DNA from: Serratia ureilytica
Lineage (GTDB): Bacteria > Pseudomonadota > Gammaproteobacteria > Enterobacterales > Enterobacteriaceae
Assembly (NCBI RefSeq): GCF_013375155.1
Contig: NZ_JABXOF010000001.1
Span: forward strand, 372,001 to 436,000
DNA length: 64,000 nt
Direction: 5' to 3'
Below are positions 24,280 to 32,655 of the stretch, piece by piece (position 1 is the first letter of the stretch; each line of letters begins with the position of its first letter). The notes beneath the pieces are model-generated. The model saw only the letters and a program-made list of their open reading frames with translations, had not been told where the DNA came from and ran no database searches. The translations under genes and the position numbers were made by a program.

Positions 24280-25251
24280 TCAAGGTGCGCTGAAGATCAG
24301 CGTGGCCGAGCCCGACAGCGGACCGGTGGCGATGCTGGTGTAAGGGACATTGTTCTTCACCGGCACAAAGGTGACGGTGTCGTTGCCCAGACCGTTGACG
24401 ATGCGCGTTCTGAAGGCATTGTTGGGCTTTACCACCGCGCCGTTGTGCACCATGGCCACGCCGACGTTGGGGTTGGTGGTCTTGATAAAATCGCTGGAGA
24501 AGCCGCTGGCGTCGCTGACCATCCGGATCAGAATATCCTGCGTCGCACTCTGATCGTCGCACTGGTAGCTGAGCGCTTTGTCCTGTTTGATCTGGGCGTC
24601 GTTGGCGCTCTGGGTCAGGAAGTCCTGGCGGATCTGACCAAAATCGACATTAATTTGCTGGCCGTTGTTGATGGTGCAACTGGTGGTGACGAAGTAGGCG
24701 TCGTTGTCGGCGATCAGGCGCCAGCGATAAACGCCGCACTGTGGGCAGCCCGGTTGATCGTTGGTCTGAATAAAGTTGATTTGGCCGATGACGTCACCCT
24801 TATTCACCTTGATGTCCGGCGTTGGGAAACGGTTCAACACGATATAGACCCGGATGGCGACAGACTGGGTCTGCAAGCCGGTGAGGCTGAGTACGCTGAT
24901 GCCGGCAGGCACCGGGGAGTTATAGTCGCTGCCGTTGATGGTCGTGCCGCTGCCGATCGAGCCAAAAATCGCGCCGTTCATCGACAGCGCCGGGCTATCG
25001 GTTTTGAGATAGTCGTACCAGCTCGCGACGTCGTTTTTACAGGTGACCTGGCTGACGTTGACGATTTCGTTTTTGCCATAAGAAAGCTGCGGCCCGATGC
25101 GAACCCGGACGTCAACCGGCGTGGCCGATCCCCCCGGGGGAATAAGTCCGCCATCGGACGTGCGGCAAGTAAATGCGTTGGCGTTGCCAAACAGCAGGAA
25201 GAAAGAGAGTGCCAGGCAGCAACGTAAAAATAGCAGGGCTGTTTTTCTCAC
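24280..25251 (-). CDS. Fimbrial tip adhesin, two-domain (FimH-like architecture)
   Basis: 323 residues from a GTG at 25251, which gives a clean signal peptide ending NANA. An N-terminal lectin-like domain (about 20-185) is followed by a pilin domain (about 190-323) with TSCTINNGQQINVDFG and YQCDDQSA cysteines. The C-terminal strand ends GSATLIFSAP. The size and pilin domain at the C-terminus mark a tip adhesin. Receptor unknown; I cannot match the lectin half to FimH or MrkD by eye. Confidence 0.83.
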   Translation of the reverse strand: MRKTALLFLRCCLALSFFLLFGNANAFTCRTSDGGLIPPGGSATPVDVRVRIGPQLSYGKNEIVNVSQVTCKNDVASWYDYLKTDSPALSMNGAIFGSIGSGTTINGSDYNSPVPAGISVLSLTGLQTQSVAIRVYIVLNRFPTPDIKVNKGDVIGQINFIQTNDQPGCPQCGVYRWRLIADNDAYFVTTSCTINNGQQINVDFGQIRQDFLTQSANDAQIKQDKALSYQCDDQSATQDILIRMVSDASGFSSDFIKTTNPNVGVAMVHNGAVVKPNNAFRTRIVNGLGNDTVTFVPVKNNVPYTSIATGPLSGSATLIFSAP

Positions 25252-25330
25252 GATAATATCCCGATATATATAAATGGTGTGCGGCGTTACTCCGCAATGA
25301 AATATTGCCAATCAGGCCGGCTGGCCATAT

Positions 25331-25663
25331 TTATTCCGTTAAAGGAGAGTGAGATGCATCTTTGTTGGGTATGCCGTTGTTATCGCCACCGCCTAACAAC
25401 GCGGTGGGATACCACCTCAACGAGTTGTTGATGGAGCCGTCCGTCACAATCACTTCTTGTCGGGCGACAAGATCCAATAACAGCCGTCGAGCCCGGTAAA
25501 CACCGACGTTGACGGCATTGGCCAGTTGCCGTGTCGAGAGCCACTGCTGCTGTGGCGGCGGCCCGGCGACGGGACATTGACGGGGCGATTGCGCGAATAA
25601 TGTTTGCAGCAGATCGTGCTGCAATTGCCGTATTTCCTTTTGTTTCGGAGATAACGCTTCCAT
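25331..25663 (-). CDS. PapI/FaeA-like winged-helix fimbrial regulator
   Basis: 110 residues from an ATG with AGGAAG upstream. Residues about 42-87 (from LSTRQLANAV through the wing to SLRWYP) match the helix-turn-helix and wing layout of PapI-type regulators. PapI itself is 77 residues; the N-terminal extension here is rich in Gln and Pro. It is the first gene of the minus unit and divergent from the major pilin across a region with clustered GATC sites. The role as a phase-variation coregulator is inference. Confidence 0.65.
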   Translation of the reverse strand: MEALSPKQKEIRQLQHDLLQTLFAQSPRQCPVAGPPPQQQWLSTRQLANAVNVGVYRARRLLLDLVARQEVIVTDGSINNSLRWYPTALLGGGDNNGIPNKDASHSPLTE

Positions 25664-26327
25664 AGCACTTCCTCTGTATTCCGATTGCCGTATTCCTAAG
25701 AAAAAACAAACATTCGCCGTCTACCAACAACGAGGTAAAACGCGAACAAAGAAAATTCCTATCTATTTATCAGGATTGAAAAAAAAGGCGTTGCCCGCCC
25801 CGTTTTTACCTATGTTCAGGCAGGGGTGGCGTCACGCAGAAACCTAAAATTTTGGTTTATTATATTCACAAAGAGCCACTTTGCGATCTGATTACTTGTG
25901 AATCTCGCAAAAACAGGATATTGCTCTATAAAAGTATTTTTTACGATCTATGAGCCTAAAAATAACAGTAAATTAACTTTAATTAGGAAATAAATTGCGA
26001 ATGTTCGCCTTGATCAAAAAAAGCCTTTTTTTGCTGAGAGGCATTTGCCAGAATATTCATCGCCGGACAAGAAGGGCGGATTAGAAAGTATTGGCCCCTG
26101 CTCGTTGTGGTTTCGTTTATTTTTATAGGGCGAATTCATTAATGGGTGGGCCGCTGCAGACTTACCGTTATCGACTTTTTATTGTCGGTGCCTTTGGGTT
26201 TTGGCAGTTAACCAACTAGCAAGATGCTAAAGAATCAGGGCTGCGCACATATAAGCGCGAGCAGGTTTCCTGTTGCTCTTTTTCTTGATTGGAATATGCA
26301 TTTTTTCTTATAAGGAATATAGGTTCT
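25664..26327. promoter_or_regulatory. Divergent fimbrial control region with clustered GATC sites
   Basis: 664 AT-rich bases between the PapI-like regulator and the major pilin, with no supported gene. Dam sites (GATC) occur at 25885-25888, 25945-25948 and 26012-26015, spaced 60 and 67 bases apart. The middle one reads ACGATC (25943-25948), the hexamer known to matter for PapI-dependent Lrp binding at pap. GCGAATGTTCGC near 25997 is a short palindrome. I saw no fim-type pair of inverted repeats flanking a promoter and no adjacent recombinase gene. Confidence 0.55.
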
Positions 26328-26849
26328 ATGAAACTTAACAAAATCATGATGGCTGCAGTGATTGCATTTGGCGCAAGTTCTTTTGCACAGGCAGCCGATC
26401 AGGGACACGGTAAGGTCACCTTCACGGGCTCTATTATTGATGCGCCATGCTCTATTGCGCCTGAGTCGATCGATCAGACCGTTGATCTGGGCCAGGTGTC
26501 CAACGTGGCGTTGAAAAACGGCGGCAAATCCAACCCGCGTCCGTTTGAAATCAAGCTGGAGCAGTGCGACATCACCACCCTGAAAACCGTTAAAACCACC
26601 TTCAGCGGCGTAGCATCGTCTACCGATAAGGATCTGCTGGGCATCGCGGGCACCGCCAGCGGCGCCGGCGTAGCCATCTCTTACAACGGCCAGCCGATCA
26701 AACTGGGTGAAGCGACTACCGCGCAGACTCTGAACACCGGCAACAACACCCTGCATTTCGCCGCCTACCTGCAGGGCGAAGGCGCTTCCGCCGCCATCGT
26801 TCCGGGCGACTTCACCGCCGTAGCCGATTTCACCCTGGCTTATCAGTAA
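26328..26849 (+). CDS. Major fimbrial subunit (FimA/MrpA-like pilin)
   Basis: 173 residues from the ATG at 26328 with a TAAGGA-type site. Signal peptide ending AQAAD. The pilin signature is DAPCSIAPESIDQTVDLG, with partner Cys in EQCDITTL; the C-terminal beta strand ends DFTLAYQ with the penultimate aromatic. First gene of the plus unit, and more AT-biased than its neighbours at its 5' end. Probably the shaft subunit. Confidence 0.9.
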   Translation: MKLNKIMMAAVIAFGASSFAQAADQGHGKVTFTGSIIDAPCSIAPESIDQTVDLGQVSNVALKNGGKSNPRPFEIKLEQCDITTLKTVKTTFSGVASSTDKDLLGIAGTASGAGVAISYNGQPIKLGEATTAQTLNTGNNTLHFAAYLQGEGASAAIVPGDFTAVADFTLAYQ

Positions 26850-26870
26850 GTGAGTCCGAAGGCTTAATCA

Positions 26871-26900
26871 ACCAGGCATGGGGTTCGCCGCATGCCTGGT
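26871..26900 (+). promoter_or_regulatory. Intergenic hairpin after the major pilin gene
   Basis: Perfect 10-bp stem (26871-26880 with 26891-26900) with a 10-base loop and no T run. It sits between the major pilin and the second pilin gene. Such hairpins often stabilise the pilin message or partly block read-through, which would favour excess major subunit. That role is inferred. Confidence 0.7.
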
Positions 26901-26927
26901 GAATCTCCCTGTCAAAGGAATGTCGCG

Positions 26928-27464
26928 ATGTTTTTACCAAGGAATCGAGCGGGTGCCGTTCTTTTGGCGTCGTTGGCGTTTGCGCCCGGCTATGCAACTT
27001 CCGCCGCGCAGGGGTGGGGCAAGGTCAGTATGCACGGCGCCATTATCGACACCGCCTGCGCCATTGCCGCCGGCAGCCGCGATCAGACGATCGATATGGA
27101 CACTCTTCCTCTCGGGCAGATCATTCGTGACGGCCAGGGGATGACCAAACCTTTCAGTATTGAATTGGTCAACTGCATTTTGGAACGGCCGGAAAACAAA
27201 CCTGATTGGAAATTCTTTCAGGTCACGTTTGATGGTTATGCGGAAGGCGCTCTGTTTGGCGTACAGGGCGAGGCGCGCGGCGTCGCATTGAAGATAAAAG
27301 ACAGCAACGGCACGCCGGTTATTCCAGGGAAACCCTTACCGATGGAAGGAATAATACCGGGAAATAGAGTGCTGAATTATTCCATGACGTTGATGCCGAA
27401 TCATCAGCCGTTGAAGGCGGGAGCGTATTTTTCCACAGTGCGTTTTAAGCTGGATTATTTTTGA
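26928..27464 (+). CDS. Fimbrial subunit, second gene of the operon (PapH/MrpB-like position)
   Basis: 178 residues from the ATG at 26928 with AAAGGA upstream. Signal peptide ending YATSA. Pilin cysteines in DTACAIAAGSRDQ and LVNCILE; the C-terminus is RFKLDYF. Residues DQTIDMDTLPLGQ parallel the major pilin. In Mrp-like operons the gene between major pilin and usher is a PapH-like assembly terminator, which is the likely role here. Confidence 0.82.
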   Translation: MFLPRNRAGAVLLASLAFAPGYATSAAQGWGKVSMHGAIIDTACAIAAGSRDQTIDMDTLPLGQIIRDGQGMTKPFSIELVNCILERPENKPDWKFFQVTFDGYAEGALFGVQGEARGVALKIKDSNGTPVIPGKPLPMEGIIPGNRVLNYSMTLMPNHQPLKAGAYFSTVRFKLDYF

Positions 27465-27511
27465 TTTTTTCTCGTACTGACGGTTAATTCGTTATTGAAA
27501 GGACTTTTATT

Positions 27512-30046
27512 ATGCTTTCACCGGCAGGGAAGTTATTTCGTCTTCAAGCTTTGGGGCTCTGTGTTGCCCTTTCTCTGGGAAATCCGATCGCGTTGGTCTA
27601 TGCCGCCGACGTTATTCAATTCAATACTGACGTATTAGACATCAACGATCGTAAAAATATCGATCTGAGCCAATTTACGCGCAGCGGCTACATCATGCCG
27701 GGCGTTTATACCATGGTGGTGCACGTCAATAAGAACGACCTGCCGGAACAGCCGGTGACGTTTTTGGCGCCTGAGAACGAGCCTAAAGGCAGTGAAGCCT
27801 GTCTTTCACCGGCATTGGTCAACCAACTGGGGCTGAAAGAAAAGCTGTTAAGCACGCTTAACTGGACACACGGCGGCCGCTGCCTTGACGCCTCCAGTCT
27901 GGCGGGGATGGAAGCGCGCGGCGATCTCGCCAGTTCCGCGCTGTATCTCAACATCCCACAGGCCTATCTGGAGTACAGCTCGGAAAACTGGGATCCGCCT
28001 TCTCGCTGGGATGACGGTATTCCCGGGCTGCTGTTTGACTATAACGTCAACGCCCAAACGCAAAAGCACCAGAAAGGCGGCAGCAGCTACAGCCTGAGCG
28101 GCAACGGCACCGGCGGCGCCAACCTGGGCGCCTGGCGCCTGCGCGCCGATTGGCAGGCCAACCTCAACCACCAGACCGGATCTTCTCAGCCGACTGACAA
28201 ACAGTTCGACTGGAGCCGCTATTACGCCTATCGGGCGATCCCGGCGCTGCGTTCGCGGCTGACGATGGGGGAGGATTACCTGAACTCCGACATTTTCGAC
28301 AGCCTGCGCTTTACCGGCGTCAGTCTGCGATCCGACGACAGCATGTTGCCGCCCAACCTGCGCGGCTATGCGCCGGAAGTGACCGGCGTGGCGAAAACCA
28401 ACGCCAAGGTGGTGGTCAGCCAGCAAGGGCGCGTGCTGTATGAAACGCAAGTGGCGGCGGGGCCGTTCCGCATTCAGGACATCAACGACGCCGTTTCCGG
28501 CGAGCTGGACGTGCGCGTCGAAGAGCAGGACGGCAGTGTGCAGGAGTTCAAGATGAACACCGCCAACATTCCTTACCTGACGCGCCCGGGCACGGTGCGT
28601 TACAAGCTGGCGACGGGCAAACCGTCGGAGTGGGGGCATCACCTGCGCGGGCCGATGTTCGGCACCGGCGAGTTCTCCTGGGGCATCAGCAACGGCTGGT
28701 CGCTGTACGGCGGTGGCATCGCCGGCGGCGATTACAACGCGCTGTCGCTGGGGATCGGGCGCGATCTGATGGCGCTGGGGGCGCTGTCGTTCGACGCCAC
28801 GCAGTCGCGCGCGCGTTTGCCGCAGGAGGGCACGCTTACCGGCGGTTCGTATCGGTTGAGCTATTCGAAGAACTTCGATGAATACGACAGCCAGGTCACC
28901 TTCGCCGGTTACCGCTTCTCCCAGGAGGACTTCATGAGCATGGGGGACTACCTCGATGCGCGTTACGAAGGGGGACGCAGCGGCAAGAGCAAGGAGATGT
29001 ACACCATCACTTTCAACAAACAGTTCCGCGATCTGGGGCTCAGCACCTATCTCAACTACAGCCACCAAACCTATTGGGATCGGGCGCCGAACGATCGTTA
29101 CAACCTGATGGTATCGCGCTACTTCGATATCGGCGATTTCAAGAACGTCAGCGTATCGCTGTCGGCCTATCGCAACCGTTACAACGAGCGCAACGACGAC
29201 GGGATGTACCTGTCGCTGTCGCTGCCCTGGGGCAGCGCCGGGACGCTCAGTTACAACATGACGCTCGATCGCGAAGAGAACGCCCATCGGGTCGGTTACT
29301 ACAACCGGGTCGATGAACACAACAACTATCAGATCAGCGCGGGTGCCGCGCGCAGTGGGGCGACCGCCAGCGGGTATTACAGCCATCAGGGCGATATGGC
29401 GCAGATCAACGCCAACGCCAGCTACCAGGCCGGCCGCTATAGCGCCGTCGGCATTGGCGCGCAGGGCGGCCTGACGATGGCGGCGGAAGGGGCGGTGCTG
29501 CATCGCGTCAATACGCCGGGCGGCACGCGCTTGCTGCTCGATACCGAAGGCGTCGCCGGCGTGCCGGTGCGTGGCTACGGCAGTACGGTGCTGACCAACC
29601 GTTACGGCAAGGCGGTGGTGGCGGATGTGAACAGCTACTACCGCAACAAGGCCAGCATCGATCTCAACAGCCTGGGCGACAACGTCGAGGCGACGCGTTC
29701 CGTGGTGCAGGCCACGTTGACCGAGGGCGCCATCGGCTACCGCAAGTTCGAGGTGATTGCCGGCGAGAAGGCGATGGCGATCGTCAAGCTGGCGGACGGC
29801 AGTGAGCCGCCGTTTGGCGCCACGGTGCTGAATGCCCGCAAACAGGAGACCGGCATCATCAATGACGGCGGCAGCGTTTACCTGTCCGGCCTCAACCCCG
29901 GCGAGCGCATGAGCGTGCACTGGAACGGCGCGGCGCAGTGTGAAATCCAGCTGCCGGCGCCGTTGCCGGCCGAAATGCTGATGAACACGTTGCTGCTGCC
30001 TTGCCGTCCTCTCACCGGTAACAAGCCGGCGGAGAACGCCAACTGA
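27512..30046 (+). CDS. Fimbrial outer-membrane usher (FimD/PapC/MrpC family)
   Basis: 844 residues with a signal peptide. The N-terminal chaperone-binding domain begins FNTDVLDINDRKNIDLSQF. The 24-strand barrel region contains YRAIPALRSRLTMGEDY, and the plug and C-terminal domains include PVRGYGSTVLTNRYGKA and DGSEPPFGATVLN. The C-terminal Cys pair (QCEIQ and PCRP) is typical. Secretes and orders pilins across the outer membrane. Confidence 0.96.
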   Translation: MLSPAGKLFRLQALGLCVALSLGNPIALVYAADVIQFNTDVLDINDRKNIDLSQFTRSGYIMPGVYTMVVHVNKNDLPEQPVTFLAPENEPKGSEACLSPALVNQLGLKEKLLSTLNWTHGGRCLDASSLAGMEARGDLASSALYLNIPQAYLEYSSENWDPPSRWDDGIPGLLFDYNVNAQTQKHQKGGSSYSLSGNGTGGANLGAWRLRADWQANLNHQTGSSQPTDKQFDWSRYYAYRAIPALRSRLTMGEDYLNSDIFDSLRFTGVSLRSDDSMLPPNLRGYAPEVTGVAKTNAKVVVSQQGRVLYETQVAAGPFRIQDINDAVSGELDVRVEEQDGSVQEFKMNTANIPYLTRPGTVRYKLATGKPSEWGHHLRGPMFGTGEFSWGISNGWSLYGGGIAGGDYNALSLGIGRDLMALGALSFDATQSRARLPQEGTLTGGSYRLSYSKNFDEYDSQVTFAGYRFSQEDFMSMGDYLDARYEGGRSGKSKEMYTITFNKQFRDLGLSTYLNYSHQTYWDRAPNDRYNLMVSRYFDIGDFKNVSVSLSAYRNRYNERNDDGMYLSLSLPWGSAGTLSYNMTLDREENAHRVGYYNRVDEHNNYQISAGAARSGATASGYYSHQGDMAQINANASYQAGRYSAVGIGAQGGLTMAAEGAVLHRVNTPGGTRLLLDTEGVAGVPVRGYGSTVLTNRYGKAVVADVNSYYRNKASIDLNSLGDNVEATRSVVQATLTEGAIGYRKFEVIAGEKAMAIVKLADGSEPPFGATVLNARKQETGIINDGGSVYLSGLNPGERMSVHWNGAAQCEIQLPAPLPAEMLMNTLLLPCRPLTGNKPAENAN

Positions 30047-30049
30047 TAC

Positions 30050-30086
30050 CCCCGGCGGAGCGTGCTTCGCCGCTAAACCGCCGGGG
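30050..30086 (+). repeat. Intergenic inverted repeat between usher and chaperone
   Basis: CCCCGGCGG (30050-30058) and CCGCCGGGG (30078-30086) form a 9-bp stem in the 79-base gap. No T run. Possibly an mRNA-processing or stabilising hairpin. Confidence 0.5.
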
Positions 30087-30125
30087 CGGAATCGCCCGCC
30101 TTCGGCTGACTGGAACCGTGAAGAC

Positions 30126-30890
30126 ATGATGAATCTGACTATGACCAGAAAGACCGTTTCCCTTTTGAGCTCGCTCGCCGCCGCGTTGACGATCGGCGCG
30201 ATCGGCCTGCCCGCCCATGCGGCTATCGCGCTGGATCGCACGCGCGTGATTTTCGACGGCGACCAGAAAACGGTCAGCCTCAACATCAGCAATCAGAATA
30301 AGCAATTGCCCTATCTGGCCCAGGGGTGGATTGAAGACGAGCGCGGCAACAAGATCCAAAGCCCTTTCACCGTGCTGCCGCCGGTGCAGCGGGTGGAGCC
30401 GGGCAAACCGAGCCAGGTGAAGATCCAGTCGCTGCCGGCGGCGCGTCAGCTGCCGCAGGACAGGGAGACGCTGTATTACTTCAACCTGCGCGAGATCCCG
30501 CCGCGCAGCAATAAGCCGAACACGCTGCAGATAGCGTTGCAGACGCGCATCAAAATGTTTTATCGCCCGGCGGCGCTCGCCCCGAAAAAGAACACCGCAC
30601 CGTGGCAGGAGCAGCTGACGCTGACCCGGCAGGGCGACAAGTACGTGGTGAACAACCCGACCCCGTATTACGTGACGATCGTTGAGGCGAGCGCCGGCAA
30701 GGGCGGGAAAGGGGCCGCCGGCTTTGAACCGTTGATGGTGGCGCCGAAGGCCAGCGCCTCGCTGAACGTCTCAGCCGCGAGCCTCGGCAGCGGCCCGTCG
30801 CTGGCGTACATCAACGATTACGGTGGTCGGCCGCAGTTGAACTTCCGCTGCGCCGGCAATGCCTGCCAGGTCGTGCCGGTCGCCAAATGA
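30126..30890 (+). CDS. Periplasmic fimbrial chaperone (PapD/FimC family)
   Basis: 254 residues. Signal peptide ending AHAA. Two Ig-like domains: the first contains ALDRTRVIFDGDQKTVSL and the signature region YYFNLREIPPRS near residue 116, the second PWQEQLTLTRQG and YVVNNPTPYYVT. The F1-G1 segment is short (FGS type), consistent with rod-like pili. An alternative start at 30141 is possible because the ribosome site is weak. Confidence 0.95.
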   Translation: MMNLTMTRKTVSLLSSLAAALTIGAIGLPAHAAIALDRTRVIFDGDQKTVSLNISNQNKQLPYLAQGWIEDERGNKIQSPFTVLPPVQRVEPGKPSQVKIQSLPAARQLPQDRETLYYFNLREIPPRSNKPNTLQIALQTRIKMFYRPAALAPKKNTAPWQEQLTLTRQGDKYVVNNPTPYYVTIVEASAGKGGKGAAGFEPLMVAPKASASLNVSAASLGSGPSLAYINDYGGRPQLNFRCAGNACQVVPVAK

Positions 30891-30946
30891 CGCGCCGCGC
30901 GCAAGCAGGGAAGACCAAGTCATGAACACAGCGGAGTGAACGAATC

Positions 30947-31603
30947 ATGCAACGAAAGAACCCCATGCTGTTGGGAAAGGCCTATGAACGTCATCAGCGA
31001 CACACTATTGGCCTGACGGTGTTGGCCGCGCTGATGGTGCCGCTGACGGCGGGCACGATGTTGATGCTGATGCCGCCGGCCCGCGCGGTGGATAACTGGG
31101 ACGTTGAGGGGGCGAACGGCACGCTCCACGTCTACGGCGCGTTAACGGAAAGCGCCTGCAGCCTGGAAATGACCACCGCCCGCCAGGAGGTATGGCTGGG
31201 CGAGACGGGAACGGCGCACTTCCAGCGCCCGGGCGATCGCGGCACGCCGGTCGCCTTCGAGCTGACGCTGAAAGACTGCCTGCGGGCGCCGGCGAGCAAC
31301 CGCGACGCCTGGACCGGGGTTCTGGCCTGGAGCGGCAGCCAGCCTGCGGTGTCCGTCGCATTTTCCGCGCCGACGGATGACGACGCGCCGGGTCTGGTCA
31401 GGGTCGCCGGCGTCACCGGTTTGGGGTTGCAGTTGGCGGATGCCCGCGGTCTGCCGGTCCGCCTCGGCGCGCGCAACAAACCGGTATTGCTGACGCCGGG
31501 ACAAAACACCCTGACGTATACGGTGACGCCGGTGCGCACTCCGGCGACGCTGAGCGCCGGCGCTTACCGCGCGGCGATCGATTTCCGTCTTTATTACGAC
31601 TAA
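30947..31603 (+). CDS. Fimbrial minor subunit
   Basis: 218 residues. A long N-terminal segment with a hydrophobic stretch ends in a likely signal cleavage at PPARAVD near residue 47. Pilin-type Cys pair (ESACSLEM, LKDCLRAP) and C-terminal strand ending IDFRLYYD. Position after the chaperone suggests a tip or adaptor subunit, comparable to MrpE/F. Confidence 0.82.
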   Translation: MQRKNPMLLGKAYERHQRHTIGLTVLAALMVPLTAGTMLMLMPPARAVDNWDVEGANGTLHVYGALTESACSLEMTTARQEVWLGETGTAHFQRPGDRGTPVAFELTLKDCLRAPASNRDAWTGVLAWSGSQPAVSVAFSAPTDDDAPGLVRVAGVTGLGLQLADARGLPVRLGARNKPVLLTPGQNTLTYTVTPVRTPATLSAGAYRAAIDFRLYYD

Positions 31604-31653
31604 TACGCCGCTTGCGCCTGGCAGGCGCAAGCATAACCAAAGGGAGTGGCGTC

Positions 31654-32208
31654 ATGCGCGCGACAGAGACGAACCGGCGCCGAAGCGCGCTGCTGGGAGC
31701 CGGCATGGTGATGCTGGCCGGCATGATGGCGCAGCCGGCGGCTGCGGCGGAAAACATGCGCTTTCACGGTACGCTGGTGGCCGAGCCGTGTGTCATACAA
31801 CCGGGGGATGAGGACATCCAACTGGATTTCGGCACCATCGTCGACAAATACCTGTACCTGAACACCCGCACCCACAGCCAAACCTTCGCGTTGCACCTGA
31901 CCGAGTGCGATCTCAGCCTGGGCAATACGGTGGCCATTACGTTTACCGGTACTGAGAACGCCAAACTGCCCGGCCTGTTGGCGTTGGATGGCGGCAGCCT
32001 GGCGTCGGGGATCGGCATCGGGCTGGAGGACAGCAGCGGCAAGGCGCTGCCGCTCAATCGCGCCAGCGATAAATTCCGTCTGAACGCCGGCAACACCACA
32101 CTCACGCTGCAAGCCTATGTGCAGGGAGAGCCGGAAGCCATCCAGACGAAGTCCATCGGCCGCGGCACCTTCAGCGCGGTGGCCACCTTCACGTTGGAAT
32201 ACGAATAA
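31654..32208 (+). CDS. Fimbrial minor subunit
   Basis: 184 residues from the ATG at 31654 (GGGAG upstream); an earlier TTG in frame is less likely. Signal peptide ending AAAAE. Pilin cysteines in AEPCVIQPGDEDIQLDFG and LTECDLSL; C-terminus ATFTLEYE. Probably a minor shaft or tip component encoded in the same transcript as the usher. Confidence 0.85.
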   Translation: MRATETNRRRSALLGAGMVMLAGMMAQPAAAAENMRFHGTLVAEPCVIQPGDEDIQLDFGTIVDKYLYLNTRTHSQTFALHLTECDLSLGNTVAITFTGTENAKLPGLLALDGGSLASGIGIGLEDSSGKALPLNRASDKFRLNAGNTTLTLQAYVQGEPEAIQTKSIGRGTFSAVATFTLEYE

Positions 32209-32232
32209 GCGCCTACAAGGACAAGAAACGCA

Positions 32233-32655
32233 ATGATGAGAAAGCACGTCAATCACGCCCTGCGCATGGGGATGCTGTGCCTGTTGGCGTTGAGCGCCGC
32301 CGCTTGCCAAAGCCAAAAGCCGGGCAAGCCTGCCGTGAACACCCAAAATCAGGCTGCGCAACCTCCGTCAGAAGAGGTGTTGCGCAAGCAACGTGAGGCC
32401 GAGCAACTGCGGCAGTGTCAGGAGCAACTGGGCGCGTTGCGCACGATCAACGAGAAACAGTATCAGCGCTACAAACAGGCGTTCGACAGCCTGATGAGCG
32501 GCGCTTCCCAGTACGCCAACCTGCGCGCCCGGGTAAACGGTGACACGCAGGAGACGGTGGATGCGCTGTATCGCTACAAGGTCAACTATCTGTGTGCCGG
32601 GGTGAATCAGGCGGTGTTGACCGGGCTGGCGGATCGCGGGGAGCAGGTTAAATGA
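32233..32655 (+). CDS. Small putative lipoprotein of the fimbrial operon
   Basis: 140 residues. Signal sequence with lipobox SAAAC (Cys near residue 25), then a Pro/Gln-rich linker and a charged helical, probably coiled-coil region (EEVLRKQREAEQLRQCQEQL). It has two further cysteines. The stop overlaps the next start by 4 bases (ATGA), tying it to the FKBP-like gene. I recognise no family. It may anchor or assist the FKBP-like partner at the envelope. Confidence 0.75.
   Translation: MMRKHVNHALRMGMLCLLALSAAACQSQKPGKPAVNTQNQAAQPPSEEVLRKQREAEQLRQCQEQLGALRTINEKQYQRYKQAFDSLMSGASQYANLRARVNGDTQETVDALYRYKVNYLCAGVNQAVLTGLADRGEQVK

Noticed and set aside
25664-26327. A fim-type invertible promoter element
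   Set aside because: I looked for matching inverted repeats around the pilin promoter and for an adjacent tyrosine recombinase gene and found neither.
27848-30292. An open frame of over 800 codons antisense to the usher gene
   Set aside because: It mirrors the usher codons in a GC-rich gene, has no ribosome site and is low-complexity (Arg/His/Ala-rich). The usher is unmistakable on the other strand.
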